Position numbers and translations under genes: made by a program. Below, piece after piece: positions 24,645 to 33,193 of a stretch of DNA of 64,000 nt (positions within the stretch are counted from its first letter, which is position 1; every line of letters starts with the position of its first letter). The notes under the pieces are model-generated. The model had not been told where the DNA came from. It saw only the letters and a program-made list of their open reading frames with translations, and made no database searches. Origin of the DNA: JBEKYD01 sp052148435 (lineage in GTDB: Bacteria > Acidobacteriota > Terriglobia > Bryobacterales > Bryobacteraceae); assembly GCA_052148435.1 (NCBI GenBank), contig JBKQIF010000185.1, forward strand, positions 1-64,000, given 5' to 3'.

Positions 24645-26042
24645 ATGGGGTTGATCTGCGCCATTGATGTAGTCGTCGTGTTCACGCTCGTCAGCGTGGC
24701 TAAAAGGCGCGGTTTGGAACGTGCACTGCCGCTCTTCGTCTTCTTTCTGACCCTGATCCCTAACGAATGCCGCATTGTCACCGGGGTGTTCGACCTCTAC
24801 ACCTATAGGCTCGCCCTGATTGCTCTTGCCATTCTGTTCTTCTCGCAAAGAAGAAAAAGTGTCATTCAGACGTTCCCGTTGAAAACTCTAATGTTCGTCC
24901 AAGCGGGTTGGCTTCTGCTTTCAACGCTTGCTTCCATTGTCGTCCTGACAAGCTCCAAGCAATTCCTCGCACAGGTACTCGAATACTATCTCATTTATTA
25001 CATTATCTTGAAGACCGTCAGGGACGTCCGGACGATTTCGAAACTAGCCTTAGCAATGGTAGCGGCGATTGGGATAACGTGCCTTTTCGGTCTGCTAGAG
25101 AGTTACGCCGGGTGGAGCGTTCGGTCACTCTTCCCGGCAGAGTTACAGGAGACGTATGGCAGCGGGAGCCTCCTCTATACGGAGTTGATGGATCGCGGAA
25201 TTCGAATTCGTTCCACGTTCCCTCATCCGATTCTTTTCGGCGGTGCAATCTCGATGGTGATTCCGCTGACACTGTATCTGCTGACGACAGCCTCAACCCG
25301 GCTTCAGAAAGTCCTTCTGTCCGTTTGTGTAGTGTTCATGTTTTGGTGCCTTTACAAAACGGGCAGTCGCGGTCCATGGTTGGCTACGGCTTCGTCCTTA
25401 GCAATACTGTTTTTCGCCGTCAAAGGCAAGTTTCGCAAGCAACTTCTGCTGATAGGCGCGCTTGTGTTGTTAGTGTTGCTGATGCGGCCCGGCGTCCTGG
25501 ACACGATTTGGAACACCTATCTGGCAACGCTGGATACAAATACCGGGATGGGCATGTCATTTGCATACCGGCCGGCTCTTTACCGTGCCGTTACAAATGC
25601 GTTAGAAGCGGATCCGCTACGCGCTCTCCTGGGGTTCGGCCTCGGCGCATTCCGGGAAAAGGGCCTGCTCATCGTGCTTCCGAACATAGCGCCGCACCTA
25701 TGGTTCACGTGCGATAGCGCTTGGCTTCTATTAACATACGAGACCGGTTATGGCGGCTTGCTGCTAATGTCAGCTCTGCTGATCAAACCAGCCGTCATGG
25801 CGCTACGCGCCTATCGAACACTGCCAAAACCGGAGTGCTACTTCTGTATTAGCTGTTTTTGCTCCTTTATATCGTTTTTTGTGGTCATGATATCTGTCGC
25901 CGTCTACGGCTGGGGCCAAAATGGGAAGATGTTGTGGGTGGTGATTGCGATGACGGTTTCGTACATAGCCCTGCGGAAACGCGAGAAGGGGCGCCGACTG
26001 CCAGTCGAGCGCCTACCTATGGACGAGGTGGTCGCGTTCTAA
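24645..26042 (+). CDS. O-antigen ligase/polymerase family membrane protein (Wzy-like)
   Basis: Protein of 465 residues with about 10-12 hydrophobic segments and one large periplasmic loop (about 150-200; YAGWSVRSLFPAELQETYG...). The motif KTGSRGPWLATASSLAI is the conserved R-G segment of the Wzy_C/O-antigen ligase family, and LLGFGLGAFREKG follows in the second loop. Beside a flippase and priming transferase, polymerisation of the repeat unit on the periplasmic face is the most likely role; ligase activity is the alternative. No clear ribosome site precedes the ATG. Confidence 0.8.
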   Translation: MGLICAIDVVVVFTLVSVAKRRGLERALPLFVFFLTLIPNECRIVTGVFDLYTYRLALIALAILFFSQRRKSVIQTFPLKTLMFVQAGWLLLSTLASIVVLTSSKQFLAQVLEYYLIYYIILKTVRDVRTISKLALAMVAAIGITCLFGLLESYAGWSVRSLFPAELQETYGSGSLLYTELMDRGIRIRSTFPHPILFGGAISMVIPLTLYLLTTASTRLQKVLLSVCVVFMFWCLYKTGSRGPWLATASSLAILFFAVKGKFRKQLLLIGALVLLVLLMRPGVLDTIWNTYLATLDTNTGMGMSFAYRPALYRAVTNALEADPLRALLGFGLGAFREKGLLIVLPNIAPHLWFTCDSAWLLLTYETGYGGLLLMSALLIKPAVMALRAYRTLPKPECYFCISCFCSFISFFVVMISVAVYGWGQNGKMLWVVIAMTVSYIALRKREKGRRLPVERLPMDEVVAF

Positions 26043-26046
26043 TATC

Positions 26047-26856
26047 ATGCCTTCTTCTGGGTTTCACATCACGTTCGTCAGTGCGGTGAATAGCAGAGAG
26101 GTGCTGGCACAGAACCTCCTGGCGTCGCCCTGCCTGCGGTCTACAGGCAGACATGAAGTTCTTATTCAGGAGAACTATCCGTCCGCCTCGGCCGCCTATA
26201 ATGACGCGCTGCGCAAAGCTGCCAACGAGTTGATCGTTTTCGTCCACCAGGATGTGTTTTTGCCGGATGCTTGGCTGTCTCAGGTGGAAGAGAGCCTGCG
26301 CTGCCTGGAGGAGAAGGATCCTGATTGGGGCGTGGCCGGTTGTTGGGGCGCGCGAGCCGACGGCGACCTTTGCGGCCATATTTACTCGTCCGGCCTGGGC
26401 GTGTTGGGCCGGGAGTTCAAGCAGCCGGTGCCCGTGCAAACACTCGACGAGATCGTCCTGATCTTCAGGAGGGCTTCGGGCTTCACCTTTGACGAGACTT
26501 TGCCGCACTTTCACTTTTACGGCACAGACATTTGCATGAAGGCTGCGGAGCGAGGTCTGCAGTGCTACGCCATCTCCGCATTTTGCATTCACAATACGCG
26601 GCAGATCCTGAGACTTCCGGACGAGTTCTATACCTGTTACGCACATGTAAAACGGACATGGAAAAAGCGTTTGCCGATTCAAACTAGCTGCATCCGAATT
26701 TCACGCTTCGACGCGGAAATGCGCGTGCGGAAACTGGAAGAGTTTTGCCGGCATGGGTTGCCCGGCGGCCGCCAGCCGGCGCCGCGCGGCATGGATCCGC
26801 AGCGGATTTTGAAGGACCTGGAAGCCCGGCAAATGATAATGGTTCGATCACAGTGA
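26047..26856 (+). CDS. Glycosyltransferase-like protein of the GT2/GT-A superfamily
   Basis: Protein of 269 residues. After a short beta-strand (FHITFVSAVNSREVLAQNLLAS) come a conserved Asn/Ala-rich helix (SASAAYNDALRKAANELIVFVHQDVFLP), where HQD takes the place of the DxD motif, and FHFYGTDICMKAAERGL, as in the small 'glycosyltransferase-like family' proteins of EPS loci. The open frame starts 4 bases after the polymerase stop, and the next gene overlaps its stop by 4 bases, so all are in one operon. Confidence 0.7.
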   Translation: MPSSGFHITFVSAVNSREVLAQNLLASPCLRSTGRHEVLIQENYPSASAAYNDALRKAANELIVFVHQDVFLPDAWLSQVEESLRCLEEKDPDWGVAGCWGARADGDLCGHIYSSGLGVLGREFKQPVPVQTLDEIVLIFRRASGFTFDETLPHFHFYGTDICMKAAERGLQCYAISAFCIHNTRQILRLPDEFYTCYAHVKRTWKKRLPIQTSCIRISRFDAEMRVRKLEEFCRHGLPGGRQPAPRGMDPQRILKDLEARQMIMVRSQ

Positions 26857-27899
26857 ACGTTTACAGGCTCGATCCGCTCCAAGACCCGCGGTGGACGGAG
26901 TTTCTCCTGCGGCATCCCAAGGCTTCCATATTCCACACCCCAGGCTGGCTGGGTGCTCTACGGTGCACATACGGCTACCGGCCGGTAGTGTTCACAACGT
27001 CGGCTCCGAATGCTCAATTGGAGAACGGTCTGCTGTTCTGCTACGTCAACAGTTGGCTGACCGGGCGGCGATTGGTATCACTGCCATTCTCGGATCATTG
27101 CCAGCCCTTGGTGGACGGCAGCGGGGAGCTTCAGACAGTCCTCGATTACTTAGAACAGCAGGCGCGGTCAGAACGCTGGCGATACGTGGAGTTGAGGCCG
27201 CTATCCGATGCTGGGATCTCTGACCTTGGGTCTGGCTTCATAAAAGGCGCGAATCACGGCTTTCACAGAATCGATCTCCGCCCAACTCCGGAGGTAATCT
27301 ACCGGCGTTTTCACGATAGCTGTGTGAGGCGGAAGATCAAAAAGGCAGAGCGTGAGCAACTCCTTTACGAAAAGGGCCACACCGACGAGCTGCTGAAGAA
27401 GTTTCATTATCTAATGCTTCTGACTCGCCGGCGGCATCAGTTGCCGCCCCAGCCCATCGCGTGGTTCCGGAACCTAATTGAATGCCTGGGCCAGCAATTG
27501 ACGATTCATGTTGCCTCCAAGGATTCCGCTCCAGTCGCTAGCATTATGACCTTGGCCTACAAGAACTCGCTGGTATACAAGTATGGCTGCTCGGATTCCC
27601 GGTTTAATAACTTAGGCGGCACATCCTTTCTGTTCTGGCAGGCAATCGGGGAAGGCAAGCGGGCTGGTATGGAGGAATTCGATCTGGGCAGGTCCGGTCT
27701 GGAAGACCCCGGACTTTCGAGTTTCAAAGGCCATCTGGGGGCCACTGAGTCAGAGCTGAATTACTATCGCTATTCGACATCACCGCTCAAGAATTCCTCC
27801 GCCCGACGGGAGCGCCCCTACCTCCGGTCGGTCTTTGCCTGCATGCCCGACGCGATTTTCACCGGGGTCGGACGCCTGCTCTACAGGCACATGGGCTGA
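26853..27899 (+). CDS. FemAB/GNAT-fold acyltransferase-like protein (XrtA-locus FemAB type)
   Basis: Protein of 348 residues starting at the GTG inside the upstream stop (GTGA overlap). It begins VYRLDPLQDPRWTEFLLRHPKASIFHTPGWLGALRCTYGY, the standard N-terminus of FemAB-like proteins in exopolysaccharide/exosortase loci. The second GNAT half includes RKIKKAEREQ, SIMTLAYKNSLVYKYGCSD, LGGTSFLFWQAIGEGKRAGMEEFDLGRS and FKGHLGA. Members transfer aminoacyl or acyl groups; here the likely target is a sugar amino group of the polymer. The adjacent deacetylase gene would supply free amines. Confidence 0.8.
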   Translation: MNVYRLDPLQDPRWTEFLLRHPKASIFHTPGWLGALRCTYGYRPVVFTTSAPNAQLENGLLFCYVNSWLTGRRLVSLPFSDHCQPLVDGSGELQTVLDYLEQQARSERWRYVELRPLSDAGISDLGSGFIKGANHGFHRIDLRPTPEVIYRRFHDSCVRRKIKKAEREQLLYEKGHTDELLKKFHYLMLLTRRRHQLPPQPIAWFRNLIECLGQQLTIHVASKDSAPVASIMTLAYKNSLVYKYGCSDSRFNNLGGTSFLFWQAIGEGKRAGMEEFDLGRSGLEDPGLSSFKGHLGATESELNYYRYSTSPLKNSSARRERPYLRSVFACMPDAIFTGVGRLLYRHMG

Positions 27900-27923
27900 G
27901 CACGTCTGTGTGTATCTTGTCGT

Positions 27924-29261
27924 ATGAACAAAGCATTTCTGGACTATTATCGTTGTCCTGAGCGCTATGCCGACTTCCAGGCGTTAAATGACGGTGCGGA
28001 CGGCCGGCATTTGGGCTACTTTCGGTTTGGCGGCCACCTGTGTTACGGAGCGTCGACGGTTGCGGAAGGCGCAGCCGCCGCCAGCGATAGCCTGCCAGAC
28101 GTCCTTTCAGGTGTCGAGATCGGCGGCTCGACGTGCTTTCTTCCGTTCAATCTGACCGACGTGATAACGAATCTTCGGCAGGAGAGGTACGTAACAAGAA
28201 TCGGCCGGGCCTCGGCGTTTAAGAGGCTGACCCGAAGCGCTTATTACCTGGCTCGGCCCTGCTTGACCGTTCCTGTGCGGCGGCACCTTCAGCGTCTTTG
28301 GCTGAAAGGCTGGGACAGCAAGCCGTTTCCACGCTGGCCGGTGGACCGCACGGTGGACCAACTCTTTGAATTCGTCATGACACTTTCTTTAAAGGCCCGC
28401 AAGACTCTCCGCATACCCTTCATCTGGTTCTGGCCGGAAGGTAAGAAAAGTTGTGCCATTGTCACCCACGACGTGGAAACCGGGGCGGGCCTGAAGTTTT
28501 GCGACACGCTCATGGATATCGACGATTCCTTTGGCATCAAGTCCTCCTTTCAATTGATTCCTGGCGCAAGATATACCGTCTCAACCGACACCTTGGAAGC
28601 CATTCGGGGCCGGGGCTTTGAGATTAACGTCCACGATTTCAAGCACGACGGCCGGCTTTTCGAAGAGTTGACCCAATTTCAGGAGCAAGCCCGGCAAATC
28701 AATGCGCACACGGAGAAATTCGACAGTAAAGGATTCCGGTCAGGCAGCCTATACCGAAACTTGGATTGGTATGGCGCGTTTCGTTTTTCATATGACATGT
28801 CGGTGCCGAACGTCGGACATCTGGATCCCCAGCCCGGCGGATGCTGCACGGTCATGCCATTTTACATCGGTGAAATACTCGAGCTTCCCCTGACCACCAT
28901 ACAGGACTACTCACTGTTCAATATTCTCAACGTGTACTCAATCGCGCTATGGGAGCAGCAGATTGACGTAATCAGGAGACACCACGGCCTGATCAGCTTT
29001 AACGTGCACCCGGATTATCTTAAGACTCCGCGCGAACGTGGTACGTATGAGGCCTTGCTACGGAGCCTGGCGTCGCTTCGTTCCGAAGCGGATGTATGGA
29101 TCCCTCTCCCCAAAGAGGTCGATACCTGGTGGCGGCAAAGAAGCCAAATGAGTATGGTGCCAGACGGAGGCAACTGGCGCATCGAAGGCGCCGGTGCCGA
29201 GCACGCCACAGTCGCCTACGCCAGCCTGGTTGGGAATGACATCGTCTATTCCACCGACTGA
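27924..29261 (+). CDS. Polysaccharide deacetylase-family protein (NodB fold)
   Basis: Protein of 445 residues. The N-terminal 170 residues have no clear family. The NodB-like domain begins CAIVTHDVETGAG (catalytic Asp pair region) and continues with FELIPG-like SSFQLIPGARY and INVHDFKHDGRLF, where HxxxH supplies metal ligands. Further on are SGSLYRNLDWY and ISFNVHPDYL. No signal peptide is visible, so it may act in the cytoplasm or on lipid-linked intermediates. Together with the FemAB-like gene just upstream it suggests that an N-acetyl group is removed and replaced. Confidence 0.8.
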   Translation: MNKAFLDYYRCPERYADFQALNDGADGRHLGYFRFGGHLCYGASTVAEGAAAASDSLPDVLSGVEIGGSTCFLPFNLTDVITNLRQERYVTRIGRASAFKRLTRSAYYLARPCLTVPVRRHLQRLWLKGWDSKPFPRWPVDRTVDQLFEFVMTLSLKARKTLRIPFIWFWPEGKKSCAIVTHDVETGAGLKFCDTLMDIDDSFGIKSSFQLIPGARYTVSTDTLEAIRGRGFEINVHDFKHDGRLFEELTQFQEQARQINAHTEKFDSKGFRSGSLYRNLDWYGAFRFSYDMSVPNVGHLDPQPGGCCTVMPFYIGEILELPLTTIQDYSLFNILNVYSIALWEQQIDVIRRHHGLISFNVHPDYLKTPRERGTYEALLRSLASLRSEADVWIPLPKEVDTWWRQRSQMSMVPDGGNWRIEGAGAEHATVAYASLVGNDIVYSTD

Positions 29262-29306
29262 ATCGAAGAACTTGCCGCTACGAACTCCTGAAAGAGAGTT
29301 TAACAC

Positions 29307-31328
29307 TTGACAAACTCCACACGAACCTGGTTGCCTCGCACGGCTAGAGTGACGCAAGCCCTCGCTTGGCTCCGCAAGTTCCTGGTGGCTTTGTGCGTAA
29401 CCGCATGCTGCCAAGTTTGCTATTCGGCAGATGTTGTGTTTTTTGAGAAAGGAGACGGACCGTCGCTTTCAGGTCGGCGGGTGGCCGTTGCCGCCGGCTT
29501 CTACGGGCTCAGCGCCACAGTGTTTCACTTGAGAGCCCAGGGGGACGAGATCCCTGCCATCAAGGCCGCAAAGCAGAAGACCACGGTGGCTGTCATCATT
29601 ACCGCCGACGTTCTGCCGGCGATCACGGCAGCGCACCTACTGTCTGCGATCCAGCGGGAGAATGGGAAGAGCATCCCGATTTTGATAGACGGAATCACAA
29701 ACGAGACGGGACCGGAAGATCTGCGCAAGTGGTCGGGAGGTGCGGTCACAGGCTGCCAAGGACCAGTGAGCATCAGTGAACAGAGCGTTTACCGCATTTC
29801 GACGATCGAAGAGGTGACTCGGCAGCTTTCCGGCCAGAGGCTGAGCGCCAGGACTGGTCAGACGTGTACGCTAGTCGTACACGACTCGAAGGCCAAATCC
29901 GTGATTGACCTTGCATCCGTAACTGACGAGCGGCCCGTGTTTGTCAAGGCGATTGTTGGGTCAGGAAGCGTGTTCTTAAGTTCCGACGTGGCCTTAGCTC
30001 ACGTGGCGCCGCCGCCGAGTGCGCTCGATCAATCCTTGAGCGAATTTTCCGCGGTAGCGCCGACAATGCTCTTTCTCCGGTATGCGGCTGGGGACATGGC
30101 GTGGCACGCTAACGGGCACTACGCTAATCTCACGGTTGATGATGCATGGCTGCGGGAACCGTACGGATACCTTCAGTATGGCGATCTATTGCAGGAGATG
30201 CGGCGGCATAATTTTCACACAACAATCGCTTTCATTCCGTGGAACTACGATCGCAGCGAACCGGACGTGATATCGCTGTTTCGGGCAAACAGTGACCGGC
30301 TGTCGATCTGTATCCACGGCAACAACCATGACCACCAGGAATTTGGGCCGCTTGCCAGCCGGCCATTAAATGAGCAGGTCAATAATATCGGGCAGGCAGT
30401 TGCTCGGATGGAGCAGTTCCGGAAGCTGACGGATCTTCCGTACGACCGGGTCATGGTATTTCCGCATTCGATCGGCTCAGAAGCGGTCATCGGCGCGTTA
30501 AAGGGTTTCAATTTTCTTGCGACCGCAAATTCACGCAATATTCCACTGGACTCCCATGTTGCGCTCGATCCCCAGTTCGGACTGCGGTCGTGGACTCTGG
30601 CTTTCCGCAACCTGCTTAGTCTGCGGCGGTATTCCGCTGAAATACCCATTGCGACGTCCGAGCTCGCGGTGGATGCTTTCTTGGAGAATCCACTGTTGTT
30701 CTATGTCCATCAGGCCTATTTCGCAGAGGGCATAAATCGATTTGACGCCATGGCCGATACGGTCAACCAACTCCAGCCCGACACGCTGTGGCGCGGGCTA
30801 ACCGATATCTCCGAGCATCTGTATCTTGAGAAACTGCGCGACGATGAGAGCTTCGACATCCAGGCATTCAGCAGCAGTTTGCAACTTCACAATGTCCATT
30901 CGAAAGAGGCGACCTTCTATGTCGAAAAAGATGAGGACTTCGAATTCCCGTTACAACTTCTCGTCGATGGGCGACCGTATAACTACACAAGAATCGGAGG
31001 CCGAATCGCTTTCACGTTGCAGGTGCGTGCGGGTGCGTCGCGGCAGGTGACTTACCAGTACCAGAATGGTCTGGATCTCAAGAGGGTCAACATCTCGAAG
31101 TCGTCATTGCGCGTTGCCGTATTACGGCACCTGTCCGACTTTCGTGATGATGTGGTCAGTCGATCGCTTATCGGCCGAATACTCATTCGCGTCTACACCT
31201 CCTATGAGAAGCAGGCCAATAATGGCGTCGCTGCAGCGTTCGTAGTCCTGTTCCTCACCTTGCTGGTAATTGCCTGGCGCACGTGGAAAAGCTTCCACCC
31301 TAGCAGGATGCTGAAAAAAGGCTGCTGA
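29307..31328 (+). CDS. Membrane-anchored NodB-like/DUF2334-type polysaccharide deacetylase-fold protein
   Basis: Protein of 673 residues from a TTG start (GAAAGAGAG upstream). It has a signal region (about 24-41; FLVALCVTACCQVCYSA), a 230-residue N-terminal domain of unknown family, and a NodB-type barrel. In the barrel NLTVDDAWLREPYGYLQYGD holds the catalytic Asp pair and CIHGNNHDHQEFGP the His ligands. A beta-rich domain and a C-terminal transmembrane helix (GVAAAFVVLFLTLLVIAW) with a basic tail follow. The layout points to an inner-membrane protein with its enzyme in the periplasm. It directly precedes the insertion-sequence remnant, so it is the last gene of the uninterrupted first half of the EPS locus. 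Confidence 0.75.
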   Translation: MTNSTRTWLPRTARVTQALAWLRKFLVALCVTACCQVCYSADVVFFEKGDGPSLSGRRVAVAAGFYGLSATVFHLRAQGDEIPAIKAAKQKTTVAVIITADVLPAITAAHLLSAIQRENGKSIPILIDGITNETGPEDLRKWSGGAVTGCQGPVSISEQSVYRISTIEEVTRQLSGQRLSARTGQTCTLVVHDSKAKSVIDLASVTDERPVFVKAIVGSGSVFLSSDVALAHVAPPPSALDQSLSEFSAVAPTMLFLRYAAGDMAWHANGHYANLTVDDAWLREPYGYLQYGDLLQEMRRHNFHTTIAFIPWNYDRSEPDVISLFRANSDRLSICIHGNNHDHQEFGPLASRPLNEQVNNIGQAVARMEQFRKLTDLPYDRVMVFPHSIGSEAVIGALKGFNFLATANSRNIPLDSHVALDPQFGLRSWTLAFRNLLSLRRYSAEIPIATSELAVDAFLENPLLFYVHQAYFAEGINRFDAMADTVNQLQPDTLWRGLTDISEHLYLEKLRDDESFDIQAFSSSLQLHNVHSKEATFYVEKDEDFEFPLQLLVDGRPYNYTRIGGRIAFTLQVRAGASRQVTYQYQNGLDLKRVNISKSSLRVAVLRHLSDFRDDVVSRSLIGRILIRVYTSYEKQANNGVAAAFVVLFLTLLVIAWRTWKSFHPSRMLKKGC

Positions 31329-31477
31329 GGCCGTGTACGCTGTGGAACAGATCCGCGTCTTAATGCTTGTACGCCAGATATCCTGCGAGGCAGGGAGATC
31401 TGAGAGCCACTCTGGCCCAAAGCGATAAATCCTGGGGTCTGGGGCGAAGCCCCAATCAAGAAACGCCCTTGCTCCTT

Positions 31478-32545
31478 GGCTCTTCGGTATCTGCGTTATG
31501 ATGGCGTGCGTATGAACGAGAAGGAGCTGTTTCAGGTAGCCTTGGGCTGGTGCCGCCATGGATGCTCGACCGTTGCACCTTCGATCAGGTGGCCGGGCGT
31601 CTGGACATCCATCTCGATTTTCCGCGTGGCGGCGCCTTTCCGTGTCCGCTTTGCGGGGTTTCCTGCAAGGCCTATGACGCCGACGAACTGACCTGGCGGC
31701 ATCTGAACTTCTTTCGCCACCAGACCTTCCTCCACTCCCGCACGCCCCGCGTCGACTGTTCGCAGTGCGGCATTCATCGCGTGACGGTCCCCTGGGCCTG
31801 GTCGGACAGCGGCTTCACGCTACTGTTTGAGGCGCTGGTGGTGCTGCTCGCCAAGTCCATGCCGGTCCTCGCGGTGGCCCGCTTCGTCGATGAGCACGAT
31901 ACCCTGGTTTGGCGCATTGTCACCTACGACGTAGACGCAGCATGCGCTCAAGCCGATCATTCCATGGTCACCCAGGTCGGTGGCGACGAAACCGCCTCCC
32001 GGCGCGGCCAGAGATACGTTTGTCTTTTCGTCGACCTGGAGCAGCGCAAGGTGTTGCTCGCCACTCTGGGCAAAGACGCTTCCACTGTCGCGGCTTTCGC
32101 CTCAGACCTCAAGGCCCACGGCGGCGATCCCGAGGCGGTCACCGACGTCAGCGCCGACATGTCACAAGCCGTCTTCAACGGCATCACCACAAACCTGCCC
32201 AACGCCGCCGTCACCTTCGACAAGTTCCACATTGTCAGCCTCGTCAACACCGCCGTGGAAAAGGTTCGCCGAATCGAGCAGAATGTCCCGAACTCATCGG
32301 CAGTCGCTGCGTCTGGCTCAAGAACCCCGAGAACCGCACCGACAGCCAGTGGGAAAAGTTCGACGCTCTGGACATCGCCAGCTCCCATCTGAAAACCACC
32401 CGCGCTTACCAGATCCGCCTCACTTTCCAGGATTTCTTCAACCAACCTGCCAATAAGGCCAAAGCACTCCTCGACAAGTGGTATTTCTGGGCCACTCACA
32501 GCCGCATCCCGGCTATCATTGACGTGGCTAAAACCATCCGTCGCC
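31478..32545 (+). mobile_element. Left part of an ISL3-family insertion sequence (decayed)
   Basis: The likely left end GGCTCTTCGGTATCTGCG at 31478 resembles ISL3 termini and lies 34 bases before the transposase ATG. The right end is missing because the element is fused at about 32545 to part of another insertion sequence. Confidence 0.6.
31512..32545 (+). pseudogene. ISL3-family transposase, frameshifted and 3'-truncated
   Basis: It starts MNEKELFQVALG at 31512, then shifts frame (one base lost, near 31545) to PPWMLDRCTFDQVAGRLDIHLDFPRG with the Cys zinc-finger (CPLCGVSC, CSQCG). The catalytic core follows (VGGDETASRRG; VSADMSQAVF; FDKFHIVSLVN). A second one-base loss near 32280 shifts to SRCVWLKNPENRTDSQWEKF and ends in RIPAIIDVAKTIRR. 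The C-terminal part with the third catalytic acid is absent. The gene cannot make active transposase. Confidence 0.85.
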
Positions 32546-32801
32546 AGGCAGCGCGATCGATGGGCGAACGACGCGGCATGCCGGCTACCAGATCAGCGAA
32601 CGCAACCGGAAACAGATTGAGGAAGTGTTCGGTCGGCTGAAGATGGTAGGGATGTTGCGTAAGACGCAGCACCGGGGCATATTCAAAGTCGGGTGGGTTT
32701 TCAGCTTCGCGGCCACCCCTTACAACCTCGTGCGGATGCGGAATCTGCTGTCGCAAGCAGTTCATTCCGCCGAAGTTGGGGGGAGGTGTCTGGAGCCCTA
32801 A
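32546..32801 (+). pseudogene. C-terminal fragment of an IS5-family transposase
   Basis: Directly after the ISL3 fragment, a different frame reads AIDGRTTRHAGYQISERN, then RKQIEEVFGRLKMVGMLRKT and TPYNLVRMRNLLSQ, to a TAA at 32799. This is the end of the DDE domain of IS5-type transposases, in which the Glu of IEEVFG is the third catalytic acid. Everything upstream of it is missing. Confidence 0.75.
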
Positions 32802-33193
32802 ACCAGGGCTTCTGAGGCCCGTACTCCTGCACGGAGGAGCCTCAAGAAGGGCCTTAAACAGCCTCAGAAAGTGAAAAATGAGGGGGGCAAAGCTTCGTCA
32901 ACGGCTTTTTTTCAGATCTTCTTCGCTCTAAGCGCCGCTTGTGAAGACCGCTCCGCCTTTCCGTTCCATAAACTTACGAATGGCAGTCTAATGATGTTAA
33001 CCTACAGCATCTTGCCGTGGCTTCGTTGCGAAGGCTATAAAGAGAGTAGTGGTGCTAGGCACGCCACGCGAGGAGTAGCTCTGCGCGGCCATGCTGAACC
33101 CTGCCGAGTTCGCGCCTGCCAGGCAACGGATTTCGCTGCAGTTGATGTTCTGCAGTTTGGATTGGAAGCAAGTGGAGTGGATGGGCCATTTAG
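32802..33193. other. Non-coding stretch after the insertion-sequence remnant
   Basis: No credible gene. An imperfect inverted repeat (GGCTTCTGAGGC at 32807 with GCCTCAAGAAGG near 32840) could be an eroded element end or a hairpin. The region from about 33000 should hold the promoter for the secreted protein at 33194, but no clear boxes were found. Confidence 0.35.

Noticed and set aside
31441..31453. Hairpin GGGGC-GAA-GCCCC as a terminator of the first EPS half
   Set aside because: Short stem without a T-run, just outside the insertion-sequence end; it could equally be element-flank sequence.
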